From assembly GCA_015698045.1 (NCBI GenBank), contig BLAL01000001.1, forward strand, positions 1 to 64,000: a DNA stretch of 64,000 nucleotides, written 5' to 3'. Of the stretch, positions 12,600-23,986 are shown in pieces. The notes under the pieces are model-generated. The model ran no database searches. It saw nothing but the letters and a program-made list of their open reading frames with translations, and had not been told where the DNA came from. This DNA is from Rhizophagus clarus. Lineage: Eukaryota > Glomeromycota > Glomeromycetes > Glomerales > Glomeraceae. Both the position numbers and the translations under genes were made by a program. Numbering within the stretch: position 1 is the first letter of the stretch; each line of letters opens with the position of its first letter.

Positions 12600-13270
12600 A
12601 ATAAATTTACAATATAAATATAAGTTTATACTACGTTTACTCATTAAATTCATTATTGTTTTAACAATATCAAAATGATACAGTATCTTTTTTTTATTAA
12701 ATAAATGCAACAATATCGTTTTGATATCATTATGGTATCGTGACCGGTCCATTACTTATCACGTGATAACGTGACTTTGTATTGATTATCCAATCAAAAT
12801 CATTGTTTGTTTGTTAAAACATTCGCACGACGGTTATTTCTACTCCATTCTCTACATTTTACTGTAATAACTTACATTTTAATATTGTCAGTCTATTTAA
12901 AATATTTCTTAATAATATTAACAATCATATACGCGTCTATTTTTTATTCCGGCGTAATCTCAACATTGAAAAATAGTTTATTCGACACCTTGACAGGTAC
13001 GAAACAAAAAGTTATTTATAATAATATTAATTGTTTTACAAATTTTAGCTTTCGCTGTGCAAATATTGTTTAGAAATATTTTTTAACAATATAACAGAAA
13101 TTCGGGATGTATTTTTTTATTTATTTATCTATTTATTATTATTTTTTTTTAAAAAAGAAAAATTTTTTAATAGTAGTGTATAATAATATTTGCGACGAAA
13201 TTCAGACGAAATTCGGAATGTGCGCAAAGAAAGTTTCGGTATAGTATTATTTCCCCTCTTTTTTATACTT
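12600..13270. other. AT-rich spacer, no gene seen
   Basis: Downstream of the Plavaka stop. Only short open frames without motifs; homopolymer-rich. No terminal repeat of the Plavaka element could be identified here by eye. Confidence 0.5.
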
Positions 13271-13289
13271 GGGAATGCGATTGTTCTAG

Positions 13290-13721
13290 CGTCATAATGA
13301 TATCGTCACGTTGTTTTATATTAGCATTCGGAAAGAGAGATGTCTAAGTAATTTACCAGGCACGACCGTATCTTTAATTTCGCAGAAACTTGCGTCGTAA
13401 TCAGAAACTTATCAATTCAACATTTTAAACAAGTTTCAAGATAATATTAGTGTCATAATGATATCGTCACGTTGTTTTATGTTAACCATCCGGTGAGAGA
13501 GATGCGAAACTTAATATTTTTTTTTTTTTTTGTAAGAATATATGAATTTTCTTTTTTTCTTTTCTTTTTTTTTTGTAAGGAACGTTATAATAACGTTTCT
13601 TCTGTTTCTTTTAGGTTCATCAATTCAACATTTTTAACAAGTTTCAATATAATATTAGTGTCATAACGATATCGTCACGTTGTTTTATGTTAACCATCCG
13701 GTGAGAGAGATGCGAAACTTA

Positions 13722-13761
<40 letters not shown>

Positions 13762-14020
13762 TAAGAAATGTTATATGAATTTTCTTTTTTTCTTTTCTTT
13801 TTCTTTTTTTTTGTAAGGAACGTTATAATAACGTTTCTTCTGTTTCTTTTAGGTTCAAGTGTTTCGGCTTAATTTAATCAGGTACGATCGTAACTTTAAT
13901 TTCGCAGAGCTTGCGCCATAATCCAGACACTCTAATTCAACATTTTTAACAAGTTTCAATATAATATTAGTGTTGAACCGATATCGTCACGTTATTTTAT
14001 GTCATCCTATCCAGAGATAG
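13290..14020. repeat. Tandem repeat, about 200-bp units
   Basis: The phrase tagtgt-cataatgatatcgtcacgttg recurs near 13295, 13449, 13657 and 13970. Two of the units continue into aaccatccggtgagagagat, then a long T run, then aacgttataataacgtttct. The units differ mainly in T-run length. No coding capacity. Confidence 0.7.
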
Positions 14021-14339
14021 GGATATTCTTCCTTTAATTACCGTAATTCGCAATATTTAACAATTAAATAACAATTAAAACATCATAATTGTCATAATTG
14101 CATTATAAAAAATATATATATATTAATTAATTAATAAACAAATTAATTTAAACCAATTAAAATTGATTTAATTTATTGAATGTATCTACTACGTTTCATT
14201 ATCATCCTGATACAGTTTAAATGTCGTCACGATATTTCAATAAAATATTTAGCGATCTTAATGATACCATAACGACATAATTATAATATCCTAACGATAC
14301 ATTTTCAACAACTTCACGATAATATTAATTTTTAAATGA

Positions 14340-14625
14340 TATCGTGACAATATATTAAATGATATCGTGACGATATATTTATGATAATCTTAACGATACA
14401 TTTTCAACATCTTCACGATAACATCACAATTTCCATTTCAACATCATCACGACATCGAGACTATAAATCGATATAATATCAGAATGATATCAGAACGATA
14501 TCAAATTTCAAATATCGCGAGGATGTTGAAAAGGTATCGTTAAGATTATCATAAATATATCGTCACGATATCATTTAAAAAAATTGTGATGTTATCGTGA
14601 AGATGTTGAAAATGTATCGTTAAGA
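14340..14625. repeat. Large inverted repeat (cruciform-capable)
   Basis: The segment around 14355-14410 (aaatgatatcgtgacgatat, then atttatgataatcttaacgata) is repeated as its reverse complement at about 14519-14575, with near-perfect pairing over more than 50 bp. The spacer holds shorter copies of gatatc-rich units. It could be the fused ends of a MITE or a transposon terminus. Confidence 0.65.
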
Positions 14626-14854
14626 TATTGTGGCGGATTTGAAGATTTCAGCAAAGTATATATATAGTGATCTTTTAAATTTGTATTAAAATTTACCTTG
14701 GACTTTTGGATACCTAATTTTTTTAAAAGCTTCTATTTGTATATTACATGTGTCACGTGATATAATATTGTAAAATTTTGTTAATAAAATTTAGTATTAT
14801 ATGTATATTACTCGAATATGTTGCGATTAATCGTGATTAATGTTACATTTGTAA

Positions 14855-15015
14855 TACAAGTTTAAGAAAAGTTTGCTCGAACTTTTCTTAATTGTGATCA
14901 TGTTACAATTGTAATACAAGTTTAAGAAAAGTTCGCTCAAATTTTTCTTAATTGTGATCATGTTATACAATTGTAATACAAGTTTAAGAAAAGTTCGCTC
15001 AAATTTTTCTTAATC
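14855..15015. repeat. Three tandem hairpin repeats (TTAAGAAAAGTT stems)
   Basis: Three units of about 65 bp. In the first the stem TTAAGAAAAGTT pairs perfectly with AACTTTTCTTAA around TGCTCG. In the second and third the right arm has drifted to AATTTTTCTTAA. They end a few bases before the left end of the 15021-18722 element. Confidence 0.65.
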
Positions 15016-15020
15016 GTGTA

Positions 15021-18000
15021 CAGGTCGAATGATGCCAAATCGGCTATCAATCAGTTATCAATCGGCTATCAGGATTGATGAATAGTCAAACGAATCAATA
15101 TTCAATCGGCAATAAATCGTACTACCCGATTGATGCCAGATGATGTCGATAATCAGCACCAAATCAGGTTGCCAATTGAAAGATCAATGATCGTCAATTG
15201 ATGGTCGATTGATGGTCAAATTATGGTCAAATTATGGTCAAATTATGGTCAATTGATGGTCGATTGATGGTCAAATTATGGTCAAATTATGGTCAAATTA
15301 TGGTCAATTTATGGTCAATTGATGGTCGAAAGACCAATTTTTGTAAAATCATATAACGAATAATAAAATTTATTATAGCACATAATATTTAGAATTACAA
15401 ATAAAATACATAGTATCTTTATTTATATTAATAATCATTTAAAATAAAAACATTCATTATAATAATATGTTAGTATATGATTGATAAAGTTAGTAATATT
15501 TAATAAATAAATAGTAAAGCGTAAATATAAAAAATTAGTAATAATTATAATAAAATACACAAATACAAAAAGTTAGTATTATGAAGAGTTTTTAGTAAAA
15601 TATAGAAAAAAGAATAACATTAGTAATATTAAAAAAAGGTAAAGTTAATATATAATTTAATAAAAAGTGTATTTTTTTTAAAAAAATGTTACGAAATCTA
15701 AAAAAAATTCTCTATTAAAAATATCTCATACAAACACTTAGAAAACCTCAAAAAAAAAAAATCTCTGAATCTTAGAAAATTCAAAAAAAAAAAATCTCTG
15801 AATCTTAGAAAATTTAAAAAAAAAAAATCATTTCCTACACAAATCTTGGGATATCTCAAAAAAATATCTCAAAAAAAAAAATTTTCTATCAAAAATATTC
15901 ATACGAACCCTAAAAAATTTCACAAAAAAGGAATCTCTACCAAAATATCCCATATGAACTCTTAGGAAATCTCTCTCAAAAAAATTTTTTATCAAAGAAT
16001 CCCTCCTATCAGATATCCCATACGAACCCTTCCCATATGAACTCTTAGGAATTCTCAAAAAAATTTTCTACCAAAGATATCCCATACGAACCTTTACCAT
16101 ATGAATCACACTTGGAAAATCTTTATTAAAATATCCCATACGAACTCTTTCCATACGAACTCTAAGAAAATCTCTTAAAAAAAATTTTCTATTAAAGAAT
16201 TCCATACAACCCTTTCCATATGAACTCTTAGAAAATCTCTTAAGAAAAACTTTTCTATCAGATATTCCATACGAACTCTTTCCATAGTATGAACTAAGAA
16301 AATCTCTTAAAAAAAAATTTTCTATCAAAGAATCACATACGAACCTTTCCATACGAACTCTTAGAAAATCTCTTAAGAAAAATTTTTCTATCAGATATCC
16401 CATACGAACTCTTAAAATAAAAAAAAAATCAATTTATCAAAAATATCCTATACGAATCTTAGAAATCTCTCCCAAAAAATTTTCTATCAAAGAATCCCAT
16501 GCGAATCCTTTCCATATGAACCCTAAAAAATTTCACAAAAAAATTTTCTATCAGATATCCCATATGAACTCCTATACGAACTCTTAGAAAATCTCTTAAA
16601 AAAAATTTTTTATCAAAGAATCCCATACGAACCTTTTCCATATGAACTTTTAGAAATCTCTCAAAAAAAAATTTTCTATCAAAGAATCCCATGCAAACCC
16701 TTTCCATACGAACTCTTAGAAAATCTCTTAAGAAAAATTTTTCTATCAGATATCCCATACGAACTCTTAAAATAAAAAAAAAATCAATTTATCAAAAATA
16801 TCCTATACGAATCTTAGAAATCTCTTCCAAAAAATTTTCTATCAAAGAATCCCATGCGAATCCTTTCCATATGAACCCTAAAAAATTTCACAAAAAAATT
16901 TTCTATCAGATATCCCATACGAACTCCTATACGAACTCTTAGAAAATCTCTTAAAAAAAATTTTCTATCAAAGAATCCTATACGAACCTTTTCCATATGA
17001 ACTTTTAGAAATCTCTCAAAAAAAATTTTCTATTAAATAATCCCATGCGAACGCTTCCTATATGAACTCTTGGAAAATACGAATTCTTCCCATATAAACT
17101 TAGAAAATCCTAAAAAAAAAATTTCTATCAGATACCCATATGAACTCTTAGAAATCAAAAAAAAAAAAAATCTATTTATCAAATATATCCTATACGAATC
17201 TTAGGAAATCTCTCGAAAAAAATTTCCTATCATATATCCCATAGACCCATACGAACCCTTCCCATATGAACTCTTAGAAAATCTCTCAAAAAAATTTTCT
17301 ATCAAAGAATCCCATGTGAATCCTTTCTATACGAACCCTAAAAAATTTCACAAAAAAATTTTCTATCAGATATCCCATACGAACTCTTCCCATATGAACT
17401 CTTAGAAAATTTCAAAAAAAATTTTCTATCAGATATCCCATATGAACCTTTCCCATATGAACACTTGGAAAATCTTTATCAAAATATCCCATACGAACTC
17501 TTCCCACACAAACTCTAAGAAAAACTCTTAAAAAAAAATTTTCTATCAAAGAATCCCATACGAACCTTTTCCATATAAACTTTTAGAAATCTCTCAAAAA
17601 AAATTTTCTATTAAAGAATCCCATCCCTAAAAAATTTAAAAAAAATTTTGTATCAGTTATCCCATACGAACTTTTCTGAACTCTTCTGAACTCTTCCTAT
17701 ACGAACTCTTAGAAAATCACAAAAAAAATTTTCTATCAAAGATATCCCATACGAACCCTTACCATATGAACACTTGAAAAATCTTTATTAAAATATCCTA
17801 TATTCCGAATCCTTCCCATACGACTCTTAGAAAATCTCTTAAAAAAAATTTTCTATTAAAGATATCCTATATGAACGCTTCCCATATGAACTCTTGGAAA
17901 ATACGAACTCTTCCCATATAAATTTAGAAAATCCCAAAAAAAAAATTTTCTATCAGATACCCATATGAACTCTTAGAAATTAAAAAAAAAAAATCTATTT

Positions 18001-18722
18001 ATCAAATACATCCTATACGAATCTTAGGAAATCTCTCAAAAAAAAAATTTCCTATCAGATATCCCATATGAACCCTTCCAATACGAACTCTTAGAAAATC
18101 TCTTAAAAAAAAATTTTCTATTAAAGATATCTCATACGAACCTTTCCCATATGAACTCTTAGAAAATACGAACTCTTCCCATACAAACTCTCTCAAAAAA
18201 AAATTTTCTATTAGATATCACATACGAACTGAACTCAGAAAATCTCTTAAAAAAAAAATTTTCTACCAGATATCCCATACGAACTCTTTCCATATGAACT
18301 CTTAGAAAATAAAAAAAAATTTTCTATTAGATACCTATACGAACTCTTAGAAATCTCAAAAAAAAAAGAATCTCTATTTATCAATATGAATCTCAGGAAA
18401 TCTATCAAAAAAAATTTTCTATCAGAGTTTAAAATGGTTTATAAATAAAACGTTATTATTGAAAAAATCTAAAAATCTGCTAATATATAATAAGCCAATT
18501 AGCAACCAATCAGTCATCAATCTGATATGTGACCTATTGATAACTGGTAAATTCAACCGTATATCAATCAGCCATCAATCAGTCATATGACCGGTTGATA
18601 ACTGATTTGGATTTTATACCTGATTGATGACTGATTGAAAGAATCAGTCATCAATAGGTAACCAATCGGTTACCAATCAGTCACATGACCGATTGGTGAC
18701 CAATTTGACTCCATTCGACCTG
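15021..18722. mobile_element. Element without a transposase, CAGGTCGAATG terminal inverted repeats
   Basis: The left end reads CAGGTCGAATG and the right end CATTCGACCTG, an exact 11-bp inverted repeat. Inside each end are related subterminal motifs (atcaatcagttatcaatcgg on the left, accaatcggttaccaatcag on the right) and, on the left, direct repeats of ggtcaaattat. The interior is AT-rich, then a minisatellite, and holds no transposase. The right end lies about 30 bp before recognisable Gypsy-related sequence. I saw no convincing target-site duplication. A transposase acting in trans is inferred. Confidence 0.55.
15840..18440. repeat. Minisatellite array, about 55-65-bp degenerate units
   Basis: Dozens of units of the form cccatacgaactcttagaaa then atctctcaaaaaaattttct, followed by atcaaagaat. 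A longer block is repeated almost exactly (about 16380-16640 and 16740-17000), indicating recent segmental duplication within the array. Open frames here on both strands are repeat artefacts, all built from the same words. Confidence 0.8.
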
Positions 18723-18871
18723 TGTCTTTATCATCTTCAAATTTCAACCTAATAGTAATAATTCTCATACCTGGATAAATCCACTCTTCAGTATTGCAGG
18801 ACAAGCTACACAAAACTCAGGATCAACGTCTAACTGAATGAAAGACTTAAACCTCACAAAAGCAATCAATC

Positions 18872-19903
18872 TTGGAATTAATAGCTAAAGCGAAAGAATA
18901 TTTTGATAGAAGTGCTGAATCTAGAGAAACTCATTTAGTGGATTTCCCAGAATTTAAAAAAGGGAACCAAGACCCTGTAGAATGGTTGGAAGCATTTGAA
19001 AGAGCCTGTGATGCCAATAAAGTACCAGAAAACAGAAAAGTAATTTTAGTTGCTTCTTATCTAAAAGAAACTGCTCTTACCTGGTATAATCGCGCAAATA
19101 TCCAAAACTGGAATAACCCCCTGTATCGACCAATTTCATTTGTTCATGCTTTTACAGATTATTTTTGTAATCCCTTTAAGCTAAATCAATGGAAACACCA
19201 ATTAAGAAATAGAAAACAAAAACCAGGTAAAACTATAGAAGATTATATTGCTGCAATAGAAGAGTTATGGAAAAGAGTTAATCCTCAAGGAAGAAGAACA
19301 GAATTAGATAAAATTCATGAATTTATTGAAGGATTACGACCTGAATTTATAGTTCCAGTTCAATCGGCTATGCCAGAAACTGCTGAAGAAGCAATGGACA
19401 GAGCACGTGCATTGGAAACTGCCTTATCTTTAAATATGGAATTATCTGCCTATTTGCTAATTCCAGATTATCTTTAAAATATGAATGGAGGAATGATTCC
19501 AGCAAAAACTAATATGGCTATGTTTCAATCCACTTATACTGCTACACAACAAGCAGAAAGTATTGAAAAAATTGTAGAAAGAAAAATTAGTGAAAAAATT
19601 GCAGCTGCATTAGGCCAAATTAAAACAGAACCAAAACTATATCAAAATAATCAAGGTAGGAATTCTGGATGCTATCTATGTGGAAAACCTGGACATATTG
19701 CTAAGAACTGCAGGCAAAAAAGTTTTCAAAATAATGGAAATAATAGTAACAATAACAATAACAATCAGAGAAACAATAATAATAATCGTCAAAATATTGA
19801 ATGCTATAATTGTAAAAGAAAAGGGCATATTTCAAAGGACTGTAGAGCGCCTGCAAGACAAAACCAAAATCAAAATAGAAATAATACTCAGTCTTTAAAC
19901 TAA
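18872..19903 (+). pseudogene. Ty3/Gypsy Gag with two CCHC knuckles (one nonsense stop)
   Basis: The frame encodes a classic Ty3 capsid region: FKKGNQDPVEWLEAFERAC, then TALTWYNRAN, then IEDYIAAIEELWKRV and LDKIHEFIEGLRPEF. A TAA at 19475-19477 interrupts it, and the same frame resumes to two zinc knuckles, CYLCGKPGHIAKNC and CYNCKRKGHISKDC, separated by an Asn-rich linker. It ends at TAA 19901-19903. Gag would form the cytoplasmic particle and bind element RNA. The true start lies upstream and looks damaged: a possible earlier frame is visible from about 18760. The pol frame is -1 relative to gag. Confidence 0.85.
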
Positions 19904-19932
19904 TATCCGCACCTTTAGAGGGTAAGAGTGCG
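19894..19932 (+). promoter_or_regulatory. -1 programmed frameshift signal, T-TTA-AAC plus stem
   Basis: The heptamer TTTAAAC (19894-19900) sits in phase T-TTA-AAC directly before the gag stop TAA. Seven bases downstream CGCAC (19908-19912) can pair with GTGCG (19928-19932). After a -1 shift the frame is open into the Nudix and protease region. Canonical layout: slippery site, 7-nt spacer, GC stem. Confidence 0.8.
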
Positions 19933-20196
19933 AATAAACCAAAGCCCCCAAATAGCACTAATAATGAAAATAATATTATTTTTAATTCTTGTGAACAAAG
20001 GAATACTAATTTAAATAAAGGAAAATCAGTAAAATGGAAAGAACCATTAGAAGAATTTAAGGAAAATGAACCAATTAAACAAATTTTGAAAAGACCTACT
20101 TATGTAATGAATATTTTATATCAGGATAATGGAATTTATTTATCAAAACGATGTCAGAAAAATAAGAAAATGTATAATTTATGGCAAGTACCTGGT

Positions 20197-20265
20197 GGAA
20201 AAGTAGAATTAGGAGAATTCTCAATTCAAGCTGTACTTAGAGAAACTCAAGAGGAAACAGGAATC
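20197..20265 (+). other. Nudix box inside the Gypsy polyprotein
   Basis: The residues GKVELGEFSIQAVLRE followed by TQEETGI match the Nudix consensus GX5EX7REUXEEXGU at every fixed position, preceded by NLWQVPG as in MutT-type enzymes. Nudix hydrolases cleave nucleoside diphosphates linked to another group, for example oxidised dNTPs. It lies between the Gag zinc knuckles and the protease, in the pol frame, with about 60 residues of linker on the Gag side. A stop (TAA, 20380-20382) follows before the protease. Confidence 0.85.
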
Positions 20266-22275
20266 AAACTCAAAAAAGAAGAGTTAACATACCTGTTCAA
20301 TGATCCAAATTTTAATTGTGATATTTATGCGACCAAATTAATATCCAATCAAAAATTGGAACACACAGAACCAGACAAGTAAGGACCATGGGAGTTATTC
20401 AGTTGGGATAACTATAAAGAAATGGCTAATCAGGAATTAACTACACCAACACATGTTACTTATATTGAAGAAATTTTGAAGAGTTTGGTTAAAGAAAAAT
20501 CTACATACGTTCATCAAATTGAAGAAGTTAAAGAAGCATTATTTGGAGAAGCTGAAGTATATGGAGAAAAAGTGAATGTTCTTATTGATTCTGGAGCAGT
20601 TGGATGTATAATTTCTAAGAGATATTTGGATAAAGTTGATAAGGCAATTGATACTTCTACAAGTGTTAGAATCATTGATATAACTGGTAAAAAGACAGCA
20701 CCTTTAGGATTAGTTAGATAAGTTCCAATTAAAATAAGAGATATCGAAACCAGGATGGATATGATAGTAACTGAATCACAAGAATATAATTTATTACTAG
20801 GAAATATATGGTTAAAATATGTTAATGCGATAATTAATTATAATAATAACACAATGAAAATAAAATGTAATGATCAAATTCAAACAATACCTGTAACGTG
20901 TATGGAAAAAATGGACTCAACTAGGTTTATTACTATTGATCCTCAAGGGGAATTAGAACTAGAAGAAGAAGAAGATTTGGAACCTACACCTTATTATAAT
21001 CTTAAAATCAACAATGAAGAATTTCAAATTGAAGATCGTAAATATTTTGTCGCATTTATGGAATATTGTGAAACAAAATATAGAACAAGAGATGGAACAA
21101 CAAATAGTCAAGGTCCTGGTCGATGCTTATGTAAAATTTTAAAAGATCAAGAAAATTGTTTGGAATGTTGCCAAATAGAATAAGATTGGGAAATATATAC
21201 TGTTATGCAAAATAAAGATGAAAAGAATAAAACGAAGATTACTATTGAAGAAAATAAGGAAGTTCCTATAGGAGAATTGAAGCAAAAGCAAATTGAATCT
21301 CTTACCAAAATTCTAGATAAAAATAAAAATCTTTTTGCACAATCTATGGAAGAATTACAGCAAACTCATTTAGAAGAGCATGTTATTATTACTGAAAATG
21401 TACATCCTATTAAGAAAAATGCTTATAGAGTAGCACCTAAAGAAAATGAGTTTATCGAAAAAGAAATAAATGAGATGTTAAAACAAGATCTTATTCAACC
21501 ATCCTCTAGTCCTTAGTCATTTCCAGTAGTAATAGTTAAAAAGAAAAATGGTCAATTACGATTTTGTGTTAATTACAAGCCTCTCAATGATGTAACAAAA
21601 AAGGATAATTACCCACTTCCAAGAATTGATGAAATATTGGATTCACTAAATGGAGCTCAATGGTTTACAACGCTTGATTTAGCTTCAGGTTATTGGCAGA
21701 TAAAAGTAAAAGCAGAAGATCAAGAAAAAACAGCATTTATCACTAAATTTGGAACTTATGAATTTAAAGTAATGCCTTTTGGTCTATGCAATGCTCCTGC
21801 TACTTTTCAAAGAACAATAGATAAGGTATTAGGAAATCTCAAAGGAAAATTTGTCATGGTTTACCTTGATGATGTTATCATTTATTCAAAAACTTTTCAA
21901 GAGCATTTACAACATATAGGAGAAGTATTCGATAAAATTTGACAAGCCAATCTTTGATTAAAGGCAGAAAAATGCCATTTTGGAGCAAAAGAGTTACAAT
22001 TTCTTGGACATGTTGTAGGAGAAGAAGGAATTAAACCAGATCCTGAAAAAATAGACAAAATTGTGAATTATCCAATACCTGCGAATATTCGTGATTTAAG
22101 AGGTGTATTAGGATTATTTTCATATTATCGACGCTTTATAAAGAACTTCTCTCAATTAGCTGACCCTATGTATGAATTATTAAAGAAAGATATAGTTTAT
22201 AAATGGACAGAAACTCAACAACAAGCCTTTAAAATATTGAAAACTAAACTTACCCAAGTACCTATAGTTCGATAT

Positions 22276-23986
22276 TGGTCCGGTGCAAAAAGATTTGCAC
22301 CTCACCAAATAAGGAAATGATTTGTGCCAAGAAATATACTGTATGACATAAACAAAGTGGCTAATTTTTTTTTCCTGTTAATATAAATCCCACCATGACA
22401 TTTTTCAAAAAAAAAATTTACCTTAACTAATAAATTTTTTCATGAAACGAAGTAGTGCACCGTTAACAGACAACGAAAAGTTGATGATAATCAACCTTTA
22501 CAATTATTTTTCAGGGGATAACTCAAGAAAAGAAGACCATCAAAAGCTCACATTACGCAAGCGGGTTGCTGAGGTATTGGGTGTAGCAGAAAGAACAGTT
22601 GCAAGTGTGATTTCGGACTGGAATAAGCGTGGTGATGATACTTTTACACCGCATAAAACCCTCAGACGGCCTAAATTAAAACCCGATGAAAATATTTCAG
22701 AACTTTTACATACAAAAATTCTGGATGCTAATAAAAAAGCCGAGCAACTTAGCACACCTATTCTACAACAGTTCCTCTCTGAACATGGATATGAACTTTC
22801 TAAATGGAAGCTTCTTCGGGTACTTCACTATTTGGGTTATTATTTTGGCCAAGGTGAACGTAGAAATATTCTTCACGAGTCTTCAAACAATGTTGCATTC
22901 CGTTGTCGTTATCTCTGCTTCCGTTTTGCCAACTTAGAAGGTAATAATGAAGTGCCAAGCCGTCCAGAAGTTTTTCTTGATGAGTCATATTGTCATCTGC
23001 ATCATACTTCACGAAATACTTGGATCCCCCATCAAGGCGTTGTTTTAGCACCTGGGCATGGGCCATTAGTAGTGATTTTTGGTGCAATTATTGTATTTCA
23101 GAATGGGTCTTCTAACAAACTACATGGTGAGCTTGTTCCTAATTCTGTTCATATTTGGGATCCAACAATTAAACCTCCAGGAAACCGTGGACGAAAAAGA
23201 AACAATGCTGAGGAATGGAATGATGTTCCCAATATTGTTAAAGATTTCAATATTGTTCCTAACTAAGTGGATTACTATGGAAACTTTAATGCAGAAATTT
23301 TTGAGGACCTTTTTTCAACCCTTTGTCAAACACTCCATGAAAAATATGGACCTGTAAACATTCATATGGATGGAGCTAGTTATCACAAACGGCGAGTAGA
23401 AACTATTCCATCTTCAAGCTCAAAAAAGCAAGAATTAATCAAATGGTTAAATGCTCATGATATTCCTTTTTCTAGCAATTTAAAAAGACCAGAACTTTTG
23501 GAATTGGTTCGAATAAACAAAGAAAAGGTACCATTTGCTTGTGTAAAGATTGCAGAACAGTATGAACATGAACTTTCTTTTACCCCACCATATCATTGTG
23601 AACTTCAGCCAATAGAAGGTGTTTGGGCGGTAGTAAAGGGTGAAGTTGCACGTTCATCTCCACATCCAAACCTTTTATCTGTTAGAAATACACTTCTAGA
23701 AGCATTTAAAAGAAAAATTACTTCACAGGTTATTCTTGGGCTTTGGAGAAGAGCACTTAAAAACGCAAAAGAATATTTCAAATCTGATGAAGACGCATAA
23801 TTAATTGATGATGAATTTAATGATGATAGTGATTCCGATGAGGATCACGTGATTTAGCGTAATTTTTATATCATATCTTTTCCAATATGTACTGATATTA
23901 TTTCAATAAAAAAAAAATTTTTTCGCATATTAAAATTTTTTTTATTTGCGATTTGTTTGAGGTGCAAATCTTTTTGTACCGGACCA
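22276..23986 (+). mobile_element. Tc1/IS630-like DNA transposon inserted in Gypsy pol
   Basis: Terminal inverted repeats of 29 bp (22276-22304 and 23958-23986) differ at one position and start TGGTCCGGTGCAAAAAGATT. They are flanked by TAT on both sides (22273-22275, 23987-23989), consistent with a TA or TAT target duplication. Each repeat contains its own palindrome, GGTGCAAA-AAGA-TTTGCACC. The insertion length plus duplication (1714 bp) explains why Pol switches from one frame to the next across it. Confidence 0.9.
22442..23800 (+). pseudogene. Tc1/IS630-like DDE transposase with one nonsense codon
   Basis: The N-terminal part has a helix-turn-helix (LTLRKRVAEVLGVAERTVAS). The catalytic DDE domain shows FLDESYCHLHH (first Asp), NIHMDGASYHKRR (second Asp) and CELQPIEGVWAVVKGE (Glu). 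TAA at 23264-23266 separates two parts that are in the same frame, so a single base change (probably CAA to TAA) inactivates an otherwise complete protein of about 450 residues. A SAP-like segment (NLKRPELLELVRINKEK) lies between the second and third catalytic motifs. Transcription would be from within the element in the same direction as the host retrotransposon. Confidence 0.88.

Noticed and set aside
15828-18196. Several Phe/Arg-rich ORFs on the minus strand
   Set aside because: All are translations of the same minisatellite words and have no fixed composition or boundaries.
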